Assembly: GCA_003538135.1 (NCBI GenBank)
Contig: DPOR01000010.1
Coordinates: 23,686-87,685 of the forward strand
From: Oscillospiraceae bacterium
Lineage (GTDB): Bacteria > Bacillota > Clostridia > Oscillospirales > Acutalibacteraceae
DNA length: 64,000 nucleotides
Direction: 5' to 3'
Shown: positions 42,385 to 50,900 of the stretch, piece by piece
How the letters are laid out: each line of letters starts with the position of its first letter
How positions within the stretch are numbered: the stretch's first letter is position 1
Notes under the pieces: generated by a model
The model's input: the letters and a program-made list of their open reading frames with translations, nothing else
Told to the model about the DNA's origin: nothing
Database searches by the model: none
Translations under genes and position numbers: made by a program

Positions 42385-42422
42385 GCGAAGACGCAGCCTT
42401 TATTTTTCTGCGTCTTCTTCGC
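42385..42422 (+). other. 5'-terminal hairpin of the ppdK leader
   Basis: GAAGACGCAG (42387-42396) pairs perfectly with CTGCGTCTTC (42108 offset: 42408-42417), with GC pairs added outside. There is no T-run after it, so it is not a terminator. A stem at the very 5' end of an mRNA usually stabilises it, as known for ermC and ompA leaders; here that is inference. Confidence 0.55.
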
Positions 42423-42452
42423 AGCTAAAAACACTATTTACGGAGGTATATC

Positions 42453-45083
42453 ATGGCTCACAAGTACGTTTATTTGTTCTCCGAGGGCAACGCTCAGATG
42501 AGAGAGCTTCTCGGCGGTAAGGGCGCGAACCTTGCTGAAATGACAAACATCGGTCTTCCTGTTCCTCAGGGCTTCACAATCACCACCGAGGCCTGCACCC
42601 AGTACTATGAGGACGGTCGCGAGATCAATCCCGAGATCATGGCAGAAATCAACGAGTACATCGTAAAGATGGAAGGCATCACCGGCAAGAAGTTCGGCGA
42701 TAAGGAGAATCCGCTTCTCGTTTCCGTTCGTTCCGGCGCCCGCGCTTCCATGCCCGGCATGATGGACACTATTCTTAACCTCGGTCTTAACGAGGAGGTC
42801 GTTGAGGCTATCGCAGAGAAGTCCGGCAATCCCCGTTGGGCTTGGGACTGCTACAGAAGATTTATTCAGATGTATTCCGACGTCGTTATGGAAGTCGGTA
42901 AGAAGTATTTCGAGCAGCTCATCGACGCTATGAAGGCGAAGAAGGGCGTTACCCAGGACGTTGAGCTCACCGCCGACGACCTCAAGGAGCTCGCTGCTCA
43001 GTTCAAGGCTGAGTACAAGGCAAAGATAGGCGAAGATTTCCCGAGCGATCCCAAGGAGCAGCTCATGGGCGCTATCAAGGCTGTTTTCCGTTCGTGGGAC
43101 AACCCCCGCGCAAACGTCTATCGCCGCGACAACGATATCCCCTATTCGTGGGGTACTGCCGTTAACGTCCAGTCCATGGCGTTCGGCAACATGGGCGATG
43201 ACTGCGGCACCGGCGTTGCGTTCACCCGCGACCCCGCAACCGGCGCCAAGGGTCTCTTCGGTGAGTTCCTCACCAACGCACAGGGCGAGGACGTCGTCGC
43301 AGGCGTGCGCACTCCCATGAAGATAGCCGAGATGGAGCAGAAGTTCCCCGAGGCTTTCGATGAGTTCAAGAAGGTTTGCAAGATCCTTGAGGATCATTAC
43401 AGAGATATGCAGGACATGGAGTTCACCGTTGAGCACGGCAAGCTCTTCATGCTCCAGACCCGTAACGGCAAGAGAACCGCTCAGGCTGCTCTCAAGATTG
43501 CCTGCGACCTCGTTGACGAGGGCATGAGAACCGAGGAAGAGGCCGTTCTTATGATCGAGCCCAGAAACCTTGACACTCTTCTCCATCCCCAGTTCGACGC
43601 AAAGGCGCTCAAGGCCGCTACTCCCATAGGCAAGGGTCTCGGCGCTTCCCCCGGCGCAGCTTGCGGTAAGATAGTCTTCACCGCCGACGATGCCGAGGCT
43701 TGGAAGGCAAGAGGCGAGAAGGTTGTTCTTGTCCGCCTTGAGACCTCTCCCGAGGACATCACCGGCATGAAGGCCTCTCAGGGTATCCTGACTGTCCGCG
43801 GCGGTATGACCTCCCACGCAGCCGTTGTTGCCCGCGGTATGGGCACCTGCTGCGTCTCCGGCTGCTCCGAGATAATCATGGACGAGGAGAACAAGAAGTT
43901 CACCCTCTCCGGCAAGACCTTCCATGAGGGCGATTTCATCTCCATCGACGGCTCCACCGGTAACATCTATGACGGCATCATCCCGACTGTTGACGCTTCC
44001 ATCGCAGGCGAGTTCGGCAGAATCATGGGCTGGGCCGACAAATACAGAACCCTTCAGGTTCGCACCAACGCAGACACCCCGCGCGACGCAGCCAAGGCTG
44101 TTGAGCTCGGCGCAGAGGGCATCGGCCTTTGCCGTACAGAGCATATGTTCTTCGAGGCTGACAGAATCGCCGCCTTCCGCGAGATGATCTGCTCCGACAC
44201 TGTTGAAGAGAGAGAAGAGGCTCTTGAGAAGATTCTTCCCTATCAGCAGGGCGACTTCGAGAAGCTCTATGAGACCCTTGAGGGCAAGCCGGTAACCATC
44301 CGCTTCCTTGATCCGCCTCTCCATGAGTTTGTTCCCACCGAGGAGGCCGACATCGAGGCTCTTGCGGCTGCGAAGCACAAGTCCGTTGATGAGATCAAGG
44401 CTATCATCGCTTCTCTCCACGAGTTCAACCCGATGATGGGTCACCGCGGCTGCCGCCTGACCGTCACCTATCCCGAAATCGCAAAGATGCAGACCGCTGC
44501 CGTTATCCGCGCTGCTATCAATGTTCAGAAGAAGCATCCCGATTGGAAGATCGTTCCCGAGATCATGATCCCGCTTGTCGGCGACGCCAAGGAGTTCAAG
44601 TTCGTCAAGAAGATCGTTGTCGAGGTTGCCGACGCTGAGATAAAGGCTGCCGGCATTGATCTCGAGTACGAGGTCGGCACCATGATCGAGATCCCGAGAG
44701 CGGCTCTCACCGCCGACGAGATCGCTGCTGAGGCTGATTTCTTCTGCTTCGGCACCAACGACCTGACTCAGATGACCTTCGGCTTCAGCCGTGACGATGC
44801 AGGCAAGTTCCTCAACGCTTACTATGACACCAAGATTTTTGAGAACGATCCGTTCGCAAAGCTTGATCAGAACGGCGTAGGCAAGCTTATGCAGATGACC
44901 ATTTCGCTGAGCAAGCCCGTCAACCCGAAGCTCCACTGCGGTATCTGCGGTGAGCACGGCGGCGACCCGAGCTCTGTCGAGTTCTGCAACGACATCGGCC
45001 TTGATTATGTCTCCTGCTCGCCCTTCCGCGTGCCGATCGCACGCCTCAGCGCAGCACAGGCAGCTATTCGCAAAAAGCACTAA
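42453..45083 (+). CDS. ppdK: Pyruvate, phosphate dikinase
   Basis: The 876-residue enzyme links pyruvate, ATP and phosphate with phosphoenolpyruvate, AMP and pyrophosphate. The N-terminal nucleotide-binding domain has GGKGANLAEMTNIGLPVPQG and VRSGARASMPGMMDT; the swivelling domain has the phospho-His in GGMTSHAAVVARGMG; the C-terminal barrel has GRGCRL-type GHRGCRLTVTYPE and CGICGEHGGDPSSVEFC. Length and motifs are complete. Codons are strongly biased, as in the ribosomal genes, pointing to high expression. A 5' hairpin and two terminators frame it. Confidence 0.97.
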   Translation: MAHKYVYLFSEGNAQMRELLGGKGANLAEMTNIGLPVPQGFTITTEACTQYYEDGREINPEIMAEINEYIVKMEGITGKKFGDKENPLLVSVRSGARASMPGMMDTILNLGLNEEVVEAIAEKSGNPRWAWDCYRRFIQMYSDVVMEVGKKYFEQLIDAMKAKKGVTQDVELTADDLKELAAQFKAEYKAKIGEDFPSDPKEQLMGAIKAVFRSWDNPRANVYRRDNDIPYSWGTAVNVQSMAFGNMGDDCGTGVAFTRDPATGAKGLFGEFLTNAQGEDVVAGVRTPMKIAEMEQKFPEAFDEFKKVCKILEDHYRDMQDMEFTVEHGKLFMLQTRNGKRTAQAALKIACDLVDEGMRTEEEAVLMIEPRNLDTLLHPQFDAKALKAATPIGKGLGASPGAACGKIVFTADDAEAWKARGEKVVLVRLETSPEDITGMKASQGILTVRGGMTSHAAVVARGMGTCCVSGCSEIIMDEENKKFTLSGKTFHEGDFISIDGSTGNIYDGIIPTVDASIAGEFGRIMGWADKYRTLQVRTNADTPRDAAKAVELGAEGIGLCRTEHMFFEADRIAAFREMICSDTVEEREEALEKILPYQQGDFEKLYETLEGKPVTIRFLDPPLHEFVPTEEADIEALAAAKHKSVDEIKAIIASLHEFNPMMGHRGCRLTVTYPEIAKMQTAAVIRAAINVQKKHPDWKIVPEIMIPLVGDAKEFKFVKKIVVEVADAEIKAAGIDLEYEVGTMIEIPRAALTADEIAAEADFFCFGTNDLTQMTFGFSRDDAGKFLNAYYDTKIFENDPFAKLDQNGVGKLMQMTISLSKPVNPKLHCGICGEHGGDPSSVEFCNDIGLDYVSCSPFRVPIARLSAAQAAIRKKH

Positions 45084-45126
45084 TCACAAGTTTGGGGCTT
45101 TTAGCATAGCAATATAGCTTAAGAAT

Positions 45127-45169
45127 ACGGTCACACAGTTCTCTGAATTGTGTGACCGTTATTTTTTTA
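45127..45169 (+). terminator. First terminator after ppdK
   Basis: ACGGTCACACA (45127-45137) pairs perfectly with TGTGTGACCGT (45149-45159) and is followed by TATTTTTTTAT. Confidence 0.9.
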
Positions 45170-45193
45170 TTTACAATGAATAGATAGATTTTA

Positions 45194-45228
45194 GCCGTTG
45201 CTTTTAACCTAGAAGCAACGGCTTTTTT
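45194..45228 (+). terminator. Second tandem terminator after ppdK
   Basis: GCCGTTGCTT (45194-45203) pairs perfectly with AAGCAACGGC (45213-45222), then TTTTTT. Tandem strong terminators mark the end of the core region, and the element begins just after. Confidence 0.9.
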
Positions 45229-45236
45229 CCGTTCAT

Positions 45237-45330
45237 AAAAAGTTTACAAACTTTTTTGCTTTAGGTAGTCCACAAATAGTCCTTCTCGCTGCCTACCTAT
45301 TGAGAGATAAATTATTATCTTCGTGAACCT
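45237..45330. other. Element edge candidate: AT-rich inverted repeats
   Basis: AAAAAGTTT (45237-45245) is mirrored by AAACTTTTT (45248-45256), and AGGTAG (45263-45268) by CTACCT (45293-45298). These repeats sit exactly where the core stops and the element begins, so one may border the attachment site. No target duplication can be tested without the right end. Confidence 0.3.
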
Positions 45331-45359
45331 TGACAATTGAATACACATTCAATAGGTAC
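45331..45359 (+). promoter_or_regulatory. Element promoter with operator-like inverted repeat
   Basis: TTGACA (45331-45336) is a perfect -35. The spacer and -10 edge hold an inverted repeat, ATTGAAT (45337-45343) and ATTCAAT (45348-45354). The -10 at 17 bases is TAGGTA, poor, so an activator or repressor binding the repeat is likely. Confidence 0.6.
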
Positions 45360-45719
45360 ATTCCTGATCGGAGACAAAAAGTCTCAGCCGAATGAAGGCG
45401 CGCCAAGAACTTCCTTACCATAGAGGTTATTACGGAAAGAAAGGTTGATAGCGATTCCGAGCCATTCAGAAATATCCGACTGCTACGGATAAGGCGATGA
45501 AACGATCAAGGGACAATGATACTTCCCTAAGGGGCTGGCGGAGTACCCGGCAGAGGTGAAATTCCTATGAGTTCGGTCAGCAGCCGAACGCCTATTGATT
45601 TCCTTTTATGTTTTTGGGGGATGAGATCGAATTAAATGCAGCTATCAAAGCATAGGACAATATGCCTGTGTTTTGATTGGTCTAATGATCCAAATTTATA
45701 AGAAGGAGGAAAAGCGAAG
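45360..45719 (+). ncRNA. Long structured leader before parA
   Basis: About 360 bases with no credible protein-coding frame beyond an 18-codon frame from the ATG at 45391 that has no ribosome site. Stems visible: GAGAC/GTCTC around five A residues (45371-45385), GTTCGG/CCGAAC (45571-45589) and a longer one, ATCAAA-GCATA with TATGC-TTTGAT (45644-45677). AAGGAGG for parA follows at about 45703. The length and structure suggest a regulatory RNA or a binding platform for partition. Confidence 0.5.
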
Positions 45720-46550
45720 ATGCCAAACTGTAAAACCATAGCGATATGTAATCAGAAGGGCGGTGTGGGCAAAACAACTACTGCGGTAAATCTTGGAGTA
45801 GGTCTTGCTATGCAGGATAAAAAAGTACTTCTTGTTGATGCAGACCCGCAAGGAGATTTAACTACTTGCCTCGGTTGGCAAGATACGGACAGCTTAACGC
45901 ATACACTGGCCAATAAACTGTTGGCGGTGATGCGAGAAGAACAGCAGGATCCGCTTGTCGGTATGCTCAATCACAAGGAAAAAGTTGATCTTGTTCCCTC
46001 GAATCTTGAACTTGCTTCGACAGAAATGAGCCTTGTTACTGCGATGAACAGAGAACGTATTATGAAAAGTTATCTTGACCAGGTGAAAGACAAATATGAC
46101 TATATACTTATAGATTGTATGCCCTCGCTTGGCATGATAACGCTTAATGCTCTCACAGCGGCAGATAGCGTAATTATACCCGTGCAAGCACAGTATTTGC
46201 CCGCCAAAGGTATGACACAGCTTTTAGCGACAATTGCAAAAGTAAAAAAGCATACTAATCCCAATCTGCATATAGACGGTGTTTTACTGACACTTGTAGA
46301 TGGAAGAACAAATCTTGCAAAAAGTACCGTAGAAACATTACGAAATCATTTTGGAAGTTACATTAAAATCTATAAGACGAGCATACCCATTGCCGTGAAA
46401 GCTGCCGAAGTATCCTCAAAAGGGAAAAGCATATATGCATATGAACCAAACAGTATTGTGTCAAAAGCTTATGCAGACTTTACAAAGGAGGTGTTAGCTG
46501 ATGACAGAAAGAAAGAGCGACTTCACGTTACCCACGAATATGCTCGATGA
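45720..46550 (+). CDS. parA: ParA family partition ATPase
   Basis: The 276-residue ATPase has IAICNQKGGVGKTTTAVNLG (Walker A at about residues 13-20), VLLVDADPQGDLTTCLG, ILIDCMPSLGMITLNALTA and the C-terminal TKEVLADDRKKERLH. ParA proteins move DNA cargo over the nucleoid; on conjugative elements they maintain the excised circle. Low GC content sets it off from ppdK. parB starts inside its last 50 bases. Confidence 0.92.
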   Translation: MPNCKTIAICNQKGGVGKTTTAVNLGVGLAMQDKKVLLVDADPQGDLTTCLGWQDTDSLTHTLANKLLAVMREEQQDPLVGMLNHKEKVDLVPSNLELASTEMSLVTAMNRERIMKSYLDQVKDKYDYILIDCMPSLGMITLNALTAADSVIIPVQAQYLPAKGMTQLLATIAKVKKHTNPNLHIDGVLLTLVDGRTNLAKSTVETLRNHFGSYIKIYKTSIPIAVKAAEVSSKGKSIYAYEPNSIVSKAYADFTKEVLADDRKKERLHVTHEYAR

Positions 46551-47454
46551 TCTGTTTTCTACACAGGAGGAACGAGATGATGCAAAGCTTAGCAAAATAC
46601 GGGATATTCCATTAATAGAGATTGACGATTTTCCCGAACATCCGTTTAAGGTGCGCGATGATGAAGATATGATACAGCTTGTGGAGAGTGTAAAGAAACG
46701 AGGAGTTATTACTCCGGCTACTGTTCGTCAAAAAGAGGACGGCAGATATGAACTCGTCTCGGGGCATAGACGAAAACGAGCTTGTGAGCTTGCCGGGTTT
46801 GAAGCACTTCGTTGCGAGGTTGTAGACCTTGACCGTGACGCCGCCACCGTCCTTATGGTGGAGAGCAACTACCAACGGTCGCAGATACTTCCCTCAGAAA
46901 AGGCGTTTGCCTATAAAATGAGGTTGGAAGCAATGAACAGGCAAGCCGGTAGACCACGAAAAGAAAATCCGACACCAGTGGTGTCAGATTTAGATGGTCA
47001 ACGGACTAATGAGATTTTGGGCAACGAAGTTGGCGAAAGTCGAGAACAAGTTCGTCGGTATATTCGTCTTACAAATCTTGTCTCTGAATTGCTTGAACTT
47101 GTAGATGAGGGAAAAATTAAGATGCGTCCAGCTGTGGAACTTTCATATTTGGATGAGGACTGCCAGCGGTCGATTGTTGATGAAATTGACATTAACCAAT
47201 GTACTCCGTCCCATGATCAATCTATTCGCATGAGAAAAATGTTTGAAGAGGGAAAACTTACGACGGAAGCAATTACAGCTATCATGACCGAGCAAAAGCC
47301 CAATCAGCGCGAGCGCTTTATTATTCGAGGAGATAGGGTAAGAAGTCTTATACCCAAAAGTGTTCCGTTAGATCAGACAGAGGAATATATTGTAAAAGCA
47401 CTCAAATATTATGCTGATTTTATGCGAAAGCGCACGGAGCGGGACAGCCGTTAG
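46501..47454 (+). CDS. parB: ParB family partition protein
   Basis: The 317-residue protein has IPLIEIDDFPEHPFKVRDDE, GVITPATVRQKEDGRYELVS, then GHRRKRACELAG (the ParB/Srx nucleotide-binding motif) and LMVESNYQRSQILPSEKAFA. A helix-turn-helix (GNEVGESREQVRRYIRLTNL) follows in residues about 175-195. It overlaps parA by 50 bases. The target sequence (parS) is not identified; the inverted repeats upstream of parA are candidates. Confidence 0.9.
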   Translation: MTERKSDFTLPTNMLDDLFSTQEERDDAKLSKIRDIPLIEIDDFPEHPFKVRDDEDMIQLVESVKKRGVITPATVRQKEDGRYELVSGHRRKRACELAGFEALRCEVVDLDRDAATVLMVESNYQRSQILPSEKAFAYKMRLEAMNRQAGRPRKENPTPVVSDLDGQRTNEILGNEVGESREQVRRYIRLTNLVSELLELVDEGKIKMRPAVELSYLDEDCQRSIVDEIDINQCTPSHDQSIRMRKMFEEGKLTTEAITAIMTEQKPNQRERFIIRGDRVRSLIPKSVPLDQTEEYIVKALKYYADFMRKRTERDSR

Positions 47455-47873
47455 AAAAGGAGTATGTTTGTTGTGACTTCCCCTTTCTCACACCCTATCC
47501 CCTTTATAACTACCACATACTAACCGAAAAACAATCTGTTTTAAATTAAACTCTATCTTACTTAAGCAAATAAGAGTTCTGCATTTGAATTTGTGGAAAA
47601 GCCAATGTTAAATGGTCGGCGTGGTTGAATAATTGAGAAGAAATGTGAAAAAGGGCAAGCTCTGAACATATATTTGTACTTTGCGATTGGCAGACAATGC
47701 CTTGCACATCACGAATAGGCTCGCCCCTGTTTTTCGGGTAGTAAAAAAAGTTTCAAAATAACCCAACAGGCTCGAGACAAATAGAAAATGGAGGTTAAGC
47801 CATTGGCAAAAAAACAAATTTTTAACGGGTCAAAAATATAGAACAGATTATCAAATTAAATAAATTTGTTTAG
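47455..47873. other. Structured gap between parB and the adhesin gene
   Basis: This AT-rich stretch codes for no protein I can support. Structures: a stem joining CCTGT and GGGT (47726-47739) with ACCC and ACAGG (47761-47770), and AATGG/CCATT (47787-47804) holding a GGAGG. After the latter, a TTG at 47804 opens a 12-codon frame (AKKQIFNGSKI) that ends at a TAG, which may be the remnant of a lost gene. Confidence 0.4.
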
Positions 47874-47914
47874 ACACATCGTATCATATGGTGTGTTTCT
47901 TGTTTTTTAGGAGG
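47874..47914 (+). promoter_or_regulatory. Hairpin and T-run abutting the adhesin ribosome site
   Basis: ACACATCGT (47874-47882) pairs with ATGGTGTGT (47888-47896) with two wobble pairs, followed by TTCTTGTTTTTT and then directly AGGAGG (47909-47914). It looks like a terminator or attenuator fused to the ribosome binding site. Confidence 0.55.
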
Positions 47915-47924
47915 TAAAAACAAA

Positions 47925-50900
47925 ATGAAAACACATTCGTTTAAGCGTTGGATTGCAGGACTGCTTTCTGCCGTGTTGTGCCTTTCCGCATTTTTGGGAC
48001 TTGGCATAACTAAAGCCTTTGCTAAAGGTGAGCAGGCGGAAGTGTGTTTGGTTTCATTCCCCCGCGAGGGTGATGCTAATTATAGTACAAACACATGGGG
48101 ACATGATGATATAAAACTTATGAACGGTTGGTTCTTTCAGAAAGGAAAGTATCTTACGGTTTATTCAATGGGTTCATATAACGGTAAAATATGTTACTGT
48201 ATCGAACCCAGTACCATGGTGAAAAGCGGAGATAGATTATCTTCGACCAATGAAACATATTGGGATAATTATCCAGATAAATACAATAAGACGATTTCTG
48301 GGGAAAATGTTAAGCTAATTATAGGGCGCATTCTACAGTATGGCTATACCGGAACTATAAGCACATCATGGCGTTCACAGAATTCAGAGGATGCAGCGAA
48401 ACTTTCCAATGCTACAGCCACGCAGCTTCTAATATGGGAAACTATCGTTGGTGAGCGCGATGCGGAGTTTAACCATGTTGCTCCAAAGAATTGTAGTTCA
48501 GTTCTTGACTATATACGGGCAGACAATCCACTTCGCTCAGAGATATTGAACTATTATAATCATATTGTTGAGAGGGTTCAGAGACATACGAAAATGCCGT
48601 CCTTTTGCTCTGCTACAATTGATGGAGCCCAGAATATTGAACTTAAGTGGGACGGGAACTCTTATACTGCCACACTTACAGATACTAACAATGTCCTTCA
48701 GGATTACACTTTTTCCAGTGGTTCTTCTGGAGTTCAGATTAAAGTCAGCGGAAGAAATCTGATTGTTACTTCATCAGAAGCACCATCATCACCGATTACA
48801 ATTGTTGCTAAGAAAAACGATTCACAGAGAAAAGGTCTTGTCGTATGGGGCGATGGAGTTTATGTGCCGGGTGAAGGTGTACAGGACCTTGTAACATATG
48901 TGCAAGAGGTTGATGATCTTGTACAAGGGTTTGTTAATTTAAATGTATCCTATGGTTCTGCTAAGATTGTAAAGACTTCTGAAGACGGTCATATTGAAAA
49001 TATTACCTTTACTGTTATAGGTAATGGCGTTAATCAGACAGTTAAGACAAATTCTAAGGGCGAGATACGGATTGACAATCTAATGCCTGGTGATTATAGC
49101 GTGACCGAAATGAGCTATGACAAATATGAGCCACAGGAGTCTCATCATGTAACTGTTGTATCAGGAAAAACAGCTACAGTGACTTTTAATAATAAGCTCA
49201 GACGTGGAGATTTAAAAATCATAAAGACTTCGGAAGATAACCTCAACGAGGGCGTGACCTTCCGCCTCTACGGTACCTCGCTCTCGGGCATTGCTGTGGA
49301 CGAATATGCCGTGACTGATGCGGACGGCGTGGCGACTTTTGAAGATGTCCTCATCTCCGGCGCTGCTCCTTATACCGTGGAGGAAGTGGACACTGCTGTT
49401 CGCTATGTCGTTCCCGAAGCGCAGTCTGCGCCTATCCGCTGGAACGAGGTTGCAAATCGTAGCTTCCTCAATATTCTGAAGAAGTTCTCCGTTACCGTTA
49501 CCAAGAGTGACGCCGAAACCAGTACGGCGCAGGGTGATGCTTCTCTTGCCGGTGCGGTTTATGGCATCTATAAGGGCGAAACGCTTGTGGATACCTATAT
49601 TACCGACAAGAACGGGCAGTTCGTCACCAAGGAATATATCTGCGATGACGATTGGACGGTGCGTGAGATTAATCCGTCTGAGGGTTATCTTCTTGATACT
49701 ACCGTTCATAAGGTCGGCGCAGAGCCGCAGCTTTATACCGTGGAGCATAATCAGACGGCAAATGATGTGACCGAGCAGGTCGCAAAGGGAAATGTTGCCA
49801 TCATCAAGCACACCGATAACGGCGATACGCAGATCGAAACACCCGAAAATGGCGCTGAGTTTGCCGTGTACCTGAAAGCCGCAGGCTCTTATGATAATGC
49901 AAAGGATACCGAGCGTGACTATCTCACCTGTGACGAAAACGGCTTTGCACAGACAAAGGATATGCCTTACGGCATCTACACCGTACATCAGGTGTCCGGC
50001 TGGGAAGGCAGCGAGCTGATGCCCGACTTTGATGTGTTCATTTCTCAGAATGGGGCGACCTATCGCTATCTCATCAACAATGCTCCCTTCAACAGCTTTA
50101 TCAAAATCGTGAAGCAGGACGCAGAAACCGGTAAGACCATTCCTTATGCAGGTGCAGGATTCAAGATTTATGACCCGGACGGGAATCCTGTGACAATGAC
50201 CTTCACCTATCCGACATCGACCAATATTGATGTGTTCTATACCGATGATGAGGGTTCACTGATTACACCTGAAAAACTGCCTTACGGCAGGGGGTATTCC
50301 ATTGTTGAAGTGCAGGCTCCCTATGGATATGTACTTGATGAAACACCTATTTATTTTGACGTGACACAGGAAAACTCTATAGAAGAAAGTGGGGTTACAA
50401 TAATAAAAGTAAATAAAAAGAATTTTGCACAGAAGGGCACAATTGCAGTAGAAAAGACGGGAGAAGTGTTCTTTGGGGTTTCTGCTTCAGGAGGCATAGA
50501 TGAAAGTGGCAATGAACTACCTATCATATATCAGCCGCAGTACGAAAAGCGTGGGCTTCCTGGTGCGGTCTATGAGGTCGTTGCCGCAGAGGATATTATT
50601 ACCCCTGATGGTACCGTCAGAAATCATAAGGGCGATGTTGTTGATACCATTATTACCGATGAAAATGGAATAGCTATGAGCTGTGAACTCTACCTTGGTG
50701 AATATGAGGTGCGCGAAGTCACTGCTCCTAACGGTATGGTTCTCAATCCTGAATCCCGTTTCGTGGAGCTTGTCTATGCCGGTCAGAATGTGGCTGTGAC
50801 CGAAACTGCGACTTCTTTCGAAAACGAACGTCAGAAGGTGGAAATCAGTCTGGTGAAGTCCATTGAGCAGAATGAACACTTCGGCATTGGCACAAACGGT

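Noticed and set aside
42438..45080. An 880-codon minus-strand frame opposite ppdK
   Set aside because: It is the antisense of a strongly codon-biased, fully recognised enzyme; the predicted protein has no family pattern and no promoter.
45398..45405. GGCGCGCC palindrome in the parA leader
   Set aside because: An eight-base palindrome is too short to mean more than chance or part of a larger stem.
45500..45600. Strings such as GAGGTGAAATTC and CAGCAGCCG that resemble 16S rRNA
   Set aside because: Only short matches, in the wrong order and spacing for an rRNA gene; they belong to the leader before parA.
47608..47817. A 69-codon minus-strand frame between parB and the adhesin
   Set aside because: AT-rich random-looking sequence with no ribosome site and stems running through it.
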